Positions 1-5,758 of a DNA stretch of 7,227 nt are shown one piece after another. Position 1 is the first letter of the stretch, and the number at the start of each line of letters is the position of its first letter. Origin of the DNA: Alphaproteobacteria bacterium (GTDB lineage Bacteria; Pseudomonadota; Alphaproteobacteria; Sphingomonadales; Emcibacteraceae). Under the pieces are notes generated by a model, which saw only the letters and a list, made by a program, of their open reading frames with translations, did not search any database and had not been told where the DNA came from. A program made the translations under genes and the position numbers. The DNA lies in contig JAUILB010000142.1 of NCBI GenBank assembly GCA_030432815.1, positions 1 to 7,227 of the forward strand, in the 5' to 3' direction.

Positions 1-587
1 CCTATTCGTTTACCGATTGTGCGGGCGCTGATGGCCAGACTAAACCTAAGGAATACCAGATAAGTTATGATTAGAATTATACTTAAGATAATTGAATAAC
101 GCATAAATTCGCTGTCAGTAAGAGCAAAGAAATCAGAGATACTGTCATTTAACCCAAAGTAATTTACCAGAAATACCAGTATGCTGATTGATACAATAGC
201 AAGCACGGAACAGATCCCAACTAAAAACAATACTTTGGATATCATTACGAAACTGCGGGTGAGAATAGGCCATATTCGTTTTCGTAGCAGATGTTCAGGT
301 CCAAGCAGATACAAACGATGCCATAAAATAAAACAGGGAATACCCCATACATATGTAGTAAGAATATAAAGTATGAAAGAAAGATTATAACCTTCCGGCA
401 CCAGTTCATGGGATAAACGCGGCATAAAGAACGGATCAAACATACCCAACAATCCAAATGTGACGAATGGTAAAAAAGCCACCAATGATATAAATAAATG
501 GTTCCATTTATAATGCCATAAGCATTTATATGTATCCTTCATGCTGGTTTTGATATTTAGTTTCTTACATTCTTTCTTCATTGTCAT
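1..587 (-). CDS. Membrane protein of unknown function, C-terminus cut by window edge
   Basis: An open frame of 195 codons runs from ATG at 587 to the left window edge without a stop, so the C-terminus is missing. I do not recognise the protein. It has a basic, probably cytoplasmic N-terminus (residues 1-29). Hydrophobic segments lie near residues 31-50, 68-89, 112-144 (long enough for one or two helices) and 163-181. Short loops carry WHRLYLLGPEH (89-99) and LRFSLAISAR (180-189). The ATG at 587 directly follows the TAG of the preceding gene (588-590), so the two genes abut. In-frame ATGs at 581 and 542 are alternatives, and none has a strong Shine-Dalgarno sequence. Its topology and its Arg-containing motif after the fourth hydrophobic block resemble the upstream membrane protein at 588-1394, which suggests tandem paralogues. 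That relationship is inference from visual comparison. The reading frame itself is well supported by its length, its hydrophobic pattern and its operon position. Confidence 0.8.
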   Translation of the reverse strand, partial: MTMKKECKKLNIKTSMKDTYKCLWHYKWNHLFISLVAFLPFVTFGLLGMFDPFFMPRLSHELVPEGYNLSFILYILTTYVWGIPCFILWHRLYLLGPEHLLRKRIWPILTRSFVMISKVLFLVGICSVLAIVSISILVFLVNYFGLNDSISDFFALTDSEFMRYSIILSIILIITYLVFLRFSLAISARTIGKRI

Positions 588-1394
588 CTAGGCCCCGGCT
601 TTATTGGAAGCCTGTCCCTTAACAAGGAATTTATCAACTTCAATACCGGCACTTAAGACCGAAAGGTAGGGTAGTAAAAATAATGGAAAGATAAGAAAAG
701 TTACAAAAGTATTTGTAACAGCCAACCCACTGCTGCCTGCAAGGGCATAATACACGATAACGATTGGCAGCATTGCCGGCACGAAACTAAATAATCCAAT
801 CAGGATCAATTCTTTGAAATTATCACGTGTATAATAATACGAAGATTTCATCTCTATAAAATTGCGTTCCGTTGCAATACTTATAAATGTCGGTTGCAAC
901 CGCATTATGATAAACAGGATAACTACCATCATTGAAAAATAAACAACGGGGGGCAGGTTTGTTTCGTTTAATATTGATGCTTCAGTCACATTATTAACGA
1001 TTGCAGCAATGAGCAAAAAGAAAAGTGAAATAGCAAGGGTTGCAATAAATAAAAGAAACATTAGACCAATCAAATACAGCAACATTTTTATTATTGTCCC
1101 TGCTTTCTTTGGAAACAGTTCACGAAAACTCAGGATATCAAATGAAAGGGCCCGATAAAATAGAGTGCTGATTATTAATAATAGAGATAATAATAAAGCG
1201 AGGTAGGAAATCCGAATTAACAAACTTGCTTCACTTACCAAATCACCGGGGCCCGGAAGTAGCATAACAACAATGTAAATAGATAAAGCAATCCCGTAAG
1301 ATATAAGAAAAATAGGTTTTATTTTTGCAAAAATATTAATGAATGATAAGTGCAGAATATCAAAAACCGGAAGCGATCTGTTTTTTTCAATCAT
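588..1394 (-). CDS. Six-helix integral membrane protein of unknown function
   Basis: This 268-residue protein is strongly hydrophobic, and I do not recognise its function. Likely membrane helices lie near residues 27-47, 58-80, 100-132 (possibly two helices), 151-166, 194-217 and 226-250. There is no signal peptide or catalytic motif. The short N-terminus (MIEKNRSLP) and the C-terminal KGQASNKAGA tail probably face the cytoplasm. A polar stretch from about 165 to 193 follows the fourth hydrophobic block. It begins with MRLQPTFISIATER and contains a YYY run near 186-188. Similar Arg-then-Ala loops occur in small alphaproteobacterial membrane proteins usually left as hypothetical. The start ATG at 1394 lies three bases after the rppH stop, which fits an operon with translational coupling. 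The stop TAG abuts the start of the next membrane gene. It could be a transporter-like or scaffolding protein, but nothing visible decides this. Confidence 0.85.
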   Translation of the reverse strand: MIEKNRSLPVFDILHLSFINIFAKIKPIFLISYGIALSIYIVVMLLPGPGDLVSEASLLIRISYLALLLSLLLIISTLFYRALSFDILSFRELFPKKAGTIIKMLLYLIGLMFLLFIATLAISLFFLLIAAIVNNVTEASILNETNLPPVVYFSMMVVILFIIMRLQPTFISIATERNFIEMKSSYYYTRDNFKELILIGLFSFVPAMLPIVIVYYALAGSSGLAVTNTFVTFLIFPLFLLPYLSVLSAGIEVDKFLVKGQASNKAGA

Positions 1395-1397
1395 CGT

Positions 1398-1877
1398 TCA
1401 TTGCTCTAAAAGATAAGAAAATTCCTGGACCAGTCTTCTATAGACATCTTTTTTGAAAGGGATGATTATATCTTCAAGTTCGTGCATATCAGCCCAACGC
1501 CAGGTTGAAAATTCCGGATGTTTTGTCTCAATATTGATGTCTTCATCTTTCCCATGAAACCGCATTACAAACCATCTCATTGTCTGCCCTCCATACCGCC
1601 CTTTCCAAACTTTTCCATATAATGTATCCGGTAAATCATATGATAGCCACCCATCATATTCATCAAGAATTGTTACATCAGTAATACCTGTTTCTTCTTC
1701 CAATTCCCTAAATGCTGCCAGTTTTGGATCTTCGTCCTTATCAATTCCACCCTGGGGCATCTGCCAAGCTTCAACGGTTGTATCAATTCTTTTTGCTACG
1801 AAGACCTTGTTCTGGCTATTTAACAGCATAATTCCAGCGCAAGGGCGGTATGGTAATCGATTTTCGTTACTCTTCAT
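1398..1877 (-). CDS. rppH: RNA pyrophosphohydrolase / dinucleoside polyphosphate hydrolase RppH (Nudix)
   Basis: This is a 159-residue Nudix hydrolase. The family removes pyrophosphate from the 5' triphosphate end of mRNA, starting RNase E-dependent decay, and also hydrolyses diadenosine polyphosphates; it acts in the cytoplasm. The Nudix box (GX5EX7REUXEEXGU) is complete at residues 43-65: G43, E49, R57-E58, E61-E62 and G64 are all present. The metal-binding glutamates are therefore intact. The preceding WQMPQGG (38-44) and N-terminal LPYRPCAG (8-15) are typical of the RppH/IalA branch, as is the WRWAD segment near 126-130. The length is close to the alphaproteobacterial norm. The ATG shares one base with the stop of the preceding gene (TAATG at 1877), indicating translational coupling. 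In Bartonella the orthologue is the invasion-associated locus gene ialA, reported next to ctpA, which agrees with this neighbourhood. Confidence 0.95.
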   Translation of the reverse strand: MKSNENRLPYRPCAGIMLLNSQNKVFVAKRIDTTVEAWQMPQGGIDKDEDPKLAAFRELEEETGITDVTILDEYDGWLSYDLPDTLYGKVWKGRYGGQTMRWFVMRFHGKDEDINIETKHPEFSTWRWADMHELEDIIIPFKKDVYRRLVQEFSYLLEQ

Positions 1878-3046
1878 TATCTTATGGGCTGTCTGTTGGC
1901 GATTGCTGTTACAGGAACCAATTCTATTCCCTTGTTGCTTAAAGTCTCAGACCAAATAGCAATCTGGTCAATTGTTAAGGGCGTTGCACGCGCTAAACCA
2001 AGTGCGACGCCAAAAGTATTTGCGGTAATTTCCAGTTCCCTTAACTGACTTTGTATTTCTTCTGCTGTTATTACATTATCAATATATCTGTCATTTATTG
2101 CTCGTGGCATATTCAGAGCACGTGCGATACGTGCAGCCATACTATAGCGCGATGATCTTGCATCAACAAACATCAGACCACGACTTTGCAAATCAGTCAT
2201 TATGGGGTTAAGCGCCTCTTCAGAAGTTGTGAATTTTGATCCCATGTGATTAATGACACCCACATAACCAGTTACCTGTGAAAGAACCCAATCGAGCCTA
2301 AGCAAATTGTCTCTGGGGCTTAAATCCGTGATAAGTGTATGTGGTCCCGGATCATTTGCCGGATAATTGACAGGCTCAGTTGGGATCATTAAAAACCCTT
2401 CATGTCCTTTTGCCCTGCCCCTGTCCATCCAGTCTTGTAAATTTCTGCCATAAGGTGAATATGCCAGATCAATCTGCCCGGGTAAATTATCAATTGCCGC
2501 GTTGCTGCTTCTTGAGTTTAATCCAATATCGGTAACCATAAGGGCTATTTTTGGAACATCATTGTCGGCTCCTGTATAGGGGCGGGCATATTCTTGCCAT
2601 GCTATAAGCCCATCAGGTCCCAGAGCCGGTTTAAAACCATTCTCACCCCTTACCAGAAGATTTTGATTTGGAGCAGGTTTTAAAGGTGTTTGTGTACTGT
2701 TTAAGGAATTAACCTGCTGATTAGTTGATTGTTCCGGTATAGTAGATGTGGTTTCAGGACTATCTGAAGAATTATTATCGTTAATATTTGTAGGTTGCCG
2801 TTCATCATTAACGGCTTGTTCCTGTTCGTCACGAATTTCCAGTGTCGCACTTGTAGCAGGCATATCGCCAGTTAAATTATCCTGATTAACAGCGGATCCT
2901 ACATCCGCTGTTATTACAGGCTCTTCTGAAAATGCGATCCATGCAATTGTTATAACCAAAAGCAATATCACGATGGCCCAAGCCGCCATTAATGGGCTTA
3001 TGGAACGTTGTCTTGTCGCAGTTTTTAGTTCCGGTTCATCAGCCAT
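1877..3046 (-). CDS. Divergent polysaccharide deacetylase family protein (YibQ-like, DUF610)
   Basis: This 389-residue protein has a short cytoplasmic N-terminus, one membrane anchor (about 19-39) and a periplasmic remainder. Residues 40-130 form an Asn/Ser/Thr/Gln-rich low-complexity linker. The domain, from about 166 to 385, matches the divergent polysaccharide deacetylase family. Its landmarks are KIALMVTDIGLN (166-177), LPG...LAYSPYG (188-200), GHEGFLMIPTEP (214-225), NDPGPHTL (231-238), NHMGSKF (266-272), RGLMFVDARSS (289-299) and GIELVPVTA (373-381). Members are related to NodB-type deacetylases, but I know of no established substrate or activity for them. Here the first Asp of the usual DD pair is Thr172, while Asp173, His215 and His267 are retained. 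Activity is therefore uncertain. The start ATG shares one base with the ctpA stop (TGATG), and the stop shares one base with the rppH start. Its place between ctpA and rppH suggests an envelope role; the exact function is unknown. Confidence 0.9.
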   Translation of the reverse strand: MADEPELKTATRQRSISPLMAAWAIVILLLVITIAWIAFSEEPVITADVGSAVNQDNLTGDMPATSATLEIRDEQEQAVNDERQPTNINDNNSSDSPETTSTIPEQSTNQQVNSLNSTQTPLKPAPNQNLLVRGENGFKPALGPDGLIAWQEYARPYTGADNDVPKIALMVTDIGLNSRSSNAAIDNLPGQIDLAYSPYGRNLQDWMDRGRAKGHEGFLMIPTEPVNYPANDPGPHTLITDLSPRDNLLRLDWVLSQVTGYVGVINHMGSKFTTSEEALNPIMTDLQSRGLMFVDARSSRYSMAARIARALNMPRAINDRYIDNVITAEEIQSQLRELEITANTFGVALGLARATPLTIDQIAIWSETLSNKGIELVPVTAIANRQPIR

Positions 3047-4389
3047 CAGTTATTTCGGGCGATTGACATACCACGAATAAGGTTAAGTGCAAAATTAAGC
3101 TGATAATCATCCTGCGCAGTTGTCATCCTGTGTTCTTGCTTATCTTCTTCGTCCGATTCTTCTTCCTCATCGATTGCACTTGATTCCTCAATAGCTTTAT
3201 TAAGGGCTTCCTGCTCAGCGGCTTCTTCTTCTGCAGCATTTGGATTAGCAAGGCTACCACGCAAACTTGCCTCCGTCCGCTGGCTTTGCACTGCTTCAAT
3301 TTCATTAAGCCGAAGCTGTTCAACAACAACATCAGGAATAATTCCTTCACCTTGAATTGAGTTTCCTGAAGGTGTGAAATAATAAGCAGTTGTCAGGCTC
3401 ATGGCTCCATCGGTTGAGAGCGGTATTACAGTCTGTACGGACCCTTTACCAAAAGACTGCGTACCCACAACAACGGCGCGTTCATGATCCTGTAGTGCTC
3501 CGGCAACGATTTCTGATGCCGATGCAGATCCGCCGTTGATAAGGACAACCAGAGATTTGCTTTCTATGCTGTCACCACTGCGGGCATTATAACGCTGAAT
3601 GTTACGGTCATTTCTGGTTCTGGTCGAAACAATCTCGCCACGATCAAGAAAAGTATCAGATACATCGACAGCCTGATTTAGAAGACCACCGGGATTATTA
3701 CGAAGATCAAGAACAATGCCCTGAAGATTATCCCCTAATTCTTCTTTTATCTCATCTAGTGCGTCACGCAGGCCACTTGTCGTTTTATCTGTAAAAGACG
3801 AAATTCTAATATACCCTATTTCATCTTCTATATGATGACGGACAGATTTTACCTCGATGATAGCACGTGTTAGCGTCATTTCGATTGCGTCCGGCGCGCC
3901 TTTACGAATAATTGTTATGTCAATATCCGTTCCAACTTTGCCACGCATTTTTTCGACTGCCTCATTCAGGGTCAGGCCGCTTATCTGCTCACCATCAATG
4001 CGGGTGATATAGTCTCCAGCCTGAACTCCGGCGCGCGAAGCAGGTGTATCATCCATAGGGGATACTACCAGAATTACGCCCTTATCCATTGTGACTTCAA
4101 TTCCAAGTCCGCCAAATTCACCACTGGTCTGGACCTGCATACTTTCATATCTTTTTGAATTTAAATAAGTTGAATGAGGATCAAGAGAGGTAAGCATCCC
4201 ATTTATTGCTGCTTCGATGAGTTCTTCATCATCCACATCTTTCACATAATTGGAACGAATACGTTCAAAAACATCCGCAAACAGATTAAGCTGATTATAA
4301 GTTTCGGTTTTGGCAGCATAGCTTGGAACCGAAAATGTGACAAACATAAGTGAAATCACGAATGCAGTCGATTTATAAAGATGCTTCAT
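3046..4389 (-). CDS. ctpA: C-terminal processing peptidase CtpA (S41 family, PDZ domain)
   Basis: This is a 447-residue periplasmic serine protease that trims or degrades envelope proteins from their C-termini. A signal peptide covers residues 1-25, with likely cleavage after SYA. An N-terminal helical region (28-85) includes SLDPHSTYL. The PDZ domain spans roughly 90-165 and starts with GEFGGLGIEV. The S41 core spans about 185-355. The catalytic residues are visible: Ser290 in GGSASASEI, Lys315 in FGKG, exactly 25 residues later as in the family, and Gln319 four residues beyond. The C-terminus has an acidic Glu/Ala/Ser-rich stretch (about 385-420) followed by a short tail, DDYQLNFALNLIRG (427-440), of a kind I recall from alphaproteobacterial CtpA. 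The start at 4389 is set by the signal peptide and a GAAAGG Shine-Dalgarno. Prc and CtpA homologues elsewhere control peptidoglycan endopeptidases with a partner lipoprotein, but no such partner is encoded here. Its envC neighbour fits a cell-wall role. Confidence 0.96.
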   Translation of the reverse strand: MKHLYKSTAFVISLMFVTFSVPSYAAKTETYNQLNLFADVFERIRSNYVKDVDDEELIEAAINGMLTSLDPHSTYLNSKRYESMQVQTSGEFGGLGIEVTMDKGVILVVSPMDDTPASRAGVQAGDYITRIDGEQISGLTLNEAVEKMRGKVGTDIDITIIRKGAPDAIEMTLTRAIIEVKSVRHHIEDEIGYIRISSFTDKTTSGLRDALDEIKEELGDNLQGIVLDLRNNPGGLLNQAVDVSDTFLDRGEIVSTRTRNDRNIQRYNARSGDSIESKSLVVLINGGSASASEIVAGALQDHERAVVVGTQSFGKGSVQTVIPLSTDGAMSLTTAYYFTPSGNSIQGEGIIPDVVVEQLRLNEIEAVQSQRTEASLRGSLANPNAAEEEAAEQEALNKAIEESSAIDEEEESDEEDKQEHRMTTAQDDYQLNFALNLIRGMSIARNN

Positions 4390-4398
4390 TACTAATTA

Positions 4399-4404
4399 CC
4401 TTTC
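4399..4404 (-). promoter_or_regulatory. Shine-Dalgarno sequence of ctpA
   Basis: Read on the minus strand, GAAAGG lies nine bases before the ctpA ATG and overlaps the second of two tandem stop codons (TAA TAG, 4404-4409) that end the envC-like gene. It is the clearest ribosome binding site in the window and supports the ctpA start at 4389. The downstream genes rely on stop/start overlap rather than a strong site of this kind. Confidence 0.6.
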
Positions 4405-4406
4405 TA

Positions 4407-5666
4407 TTACTGGCCTGTTCGATCCATCGCTACTATCCAGGGTAGCGGGTTAATTGGCTTTCCTTCTTGCCTTAATTCTACATATAATTTCTGGCGAGAA
4501 TTAGACCCGTTTGCTGTATTCCCTGACATTTGTCCGACAGGTTCACCCTTTAAAACCCATTGTCCTACAATTCCGTTAATATTTTCCATACCAGCAAGGA
4601 GCGTATGATAACCATCTCCGTGGCCAATGATCAAGAGCTGACCGTAAGATCTGAACGGTCCAGCAAATACGATACGGCCATCATGAGGTGCGATTACTGT
4701 GGCATCAGGTCTGGTATCTACTGTAATGCCACGTGAACGCTGACCTGTTGACAGCATTTGATTAAAGGTCTGGTTAATACTGCCACGCGCAGGCAAAGGT
4801 AAATTTCCCTTGGCGCTGGCAAAACTTATAGCTCCATCTGGCATAGGTGTGGATGCTGTTACGGCATTCGCTGAACTTTGCGGGCGATCACGAAGAGTTT
4901 CGACGGCCCTTCTTGCTGCCTCATCCCTTAGGGCGATCTCACGCTCAATTTTTTCTATAAGATCTTGTAAATCCTTGGCATTTTCAGCAAAACTTCGAAT
5001 TTTCGCTCTTTCCTGTTCTGTGGTATATTCCAGGTTCTTTTGCTGTTCCACCCTTTGTTTCAGTAGAGTATCAATATCTTCATTCGCTATAACAAGGCGG
5101 GTTAGTTCTGCTTTAAGCTCCAAGTTATTCTGAACAATATCGTCACGCACATCATTTAGTTCTGAAAGATCTTCCTGCAAGATGGTAGCCCGGTTTTGCA
5201 AGTCAGGTAGAATCACCTTAAGCAAAGATGCGGTTCTGAGGGTATCGACTGCTTCACCGGGTTTGAATGTGACGGCACTGGTTTTTTGGATGCTTAGGCG
5301 TTGCATCGCGCCCAAGGTTGAAGCCATTTCAAATTTTTTGTTTGCGAGTCTTTCTTCCAGCTCGATCTCATTTTCCCGCAATTCTTTCAAGGTTGCTTCT
5401 CTTTCGAGGATTTCATCTTCAATAGATTGAATTTCAGCAGCGGAATTTATAAGTTTTTGCTGAATTTTAGCGATCTCTTTACGAACAGCTGCTGCTTGTT
5501 CTTCAAGTTGTTTCGCTTTTTCAGATGATTGCTCTATCTGCTGTCTTAGACGATCTAAACGTTCACTATTTTGAGCATTATCTTCTCTGATTTGTGCATT
5601 TGAAGTCTGGATTTCAGAAAACCACAATACCCCCCCTATGGCGACGAATAAGATTAAACGCGCCAT
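4407..5666 (-). CDS. envC: EnvC-like murein hydrolase activator with coiled coils and degenerate LytM domain
   Basis: This 419-residue periplasmic protein probably activates N-acetylmuramoyl-L-alanine amidases during septum splitting, as E. coli EnvC does under FtsEX control. Residues 1-24 look like a signal peptide, with a hydrophobic stretch at 4-16 and possible cleavage after SNA. Two long charged coiled-coil regions follow, about 27-120 and 157-260. An Ala/Ser-rich linker leads to a LytM (M23) fold at about 288-411, with GRIVFAGPFRSYGQLLIIGHG at its centre. The zinc-binding residues of active M23 peptidases are missing: the first motif reads GITVD (313-317) instead of containing His, and the usual HLHFE position reads LYVEL (394-398). 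This is expected for an activator without enzyme activity. The gene ends in tandem stops TAA TAG, 17 bases before ctpA. The ATG at 5666 is the only AUG that fits, but no Shine-Dalgarno precedes it; an upstream in-frame ATT at 5705 is an alternative. Confidence 0.93.
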   Translation of the reverse strand: MARLILFVAIGGVLWFSEIQTSNAQIREDNAQNSERLDRLRQQIEQSSEKAKQLEEQAAAVRKEIAKIQQKLINSAAEIQSIEDEILEREATLKELRENEIELEERLANKKFEMASTLGAMQRLSIQKTSAVTFKPGEAVDTLRTASLLKVILPDLQNRATILQEDLSELNDVRDDIVQNNLELKAELTRLVIANEDIDTLLKQRVEQQKNLEYTTEQERAKIRSFAENAKDLQDLIEKIEREIALRDEAARRAVETLRDRPQSSANAVTASTPMPDGAISFASAKGNLPLPARGSINQTFNQMLSTGQRSRGITVDTRPDATVIAPHDGRIVFAGPFRSYGQLLIIGHGDGYHTLLAGMENINGIVGQWVLKGEPVGQMSGNTANGSNSRQKLYVELRQEGKPINPLPWIVAMDRTGQ

Positions 5667-5711
5667 ATGGTGAATTTGGGGAGAATATGTGTTCAGATTT
5701 CTAATTTTTAA

Positions 5712-5717
5712 CCTCTT
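5712..5717 (-). promoter_or_regulatory. Shine-Dalgarno-like AAGAGG between gpmI and the envC-like gene
   Basis: On the minus strand AAGAGG stands 45 bases before the annotated envC ATG, too far to serve it directly. It lies six bases before an in-frame ATT (5705-5703) and 15 bases before an in-frame CTG (5696-5694), with no stop codon between these and the ATG. It may mark a longer EnvC with a rare start codon, or it may be a chance purine run. Confidence 0.25.
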
Positions 5718-5727
5718 AAAATAACAT

Positions 5728-5758
5728 ATTATACGTTGATCAGATTATTTCCTGTCAT
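5728..5758 (-). promoter_or_regulatory. Possible sigma-70-type promoter before the envC-like gene
   Basis: On the minus strand a perfect TATAAT (5733-5728) overlaps the gpmI stop codon. An ATGACA (5758-5753), matching TTGACA at five of six bases, lies 19 bases upstream, slightly longer than the preferred 17. Transcription would begin near 5721 and could serve envC, ctpA and the genes after them independently of gpmI. The sequence is AT-rich and TATAAT occurs easily by chance, so confidence is low. Confidence 0.3.

Noticed and set aside
245..457. A 70-codon hydrophobic frame on the minus strand
   Set aside because: It overlaps the longer 195-codon membrane protein frame in another phase; its hydrophobic look comes from the T-rich codons of the real gene.
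1244..1258. GC-rich inverted repeat (CCGGGGCCCGG) as a terminator or binding site
   Set aside because: It has a one-base centre, so it cannot form a stable hairpin, lies inside the membrane protein gene where it encodes LPGPG, and has no T tract.
3123..3350. A 75-codon basic frame on the minus strand inside ctpA
   Set aside because: It is the shifted reading of the acidic GAA/GAG-rich tail of ctpA, where GAA codons become AAG and AGA codons; the ctpA frame is intact.
4390..4406. Terminator between the envC-like gene and ctpA
   Set aside because: The gap is only 17 bases, has no inverted repeat, and is filled by a stop codon and the ctpA ribosome binding site.
4810..5430. Two Ser-rich frames on the plus strand opposite the envC-like gene
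   Set aside because: They are antisense images of its coiled-coil region: Glu, Lys and Leu codons read in reverse give Ser and Phe. No start signal or homology is apparent.
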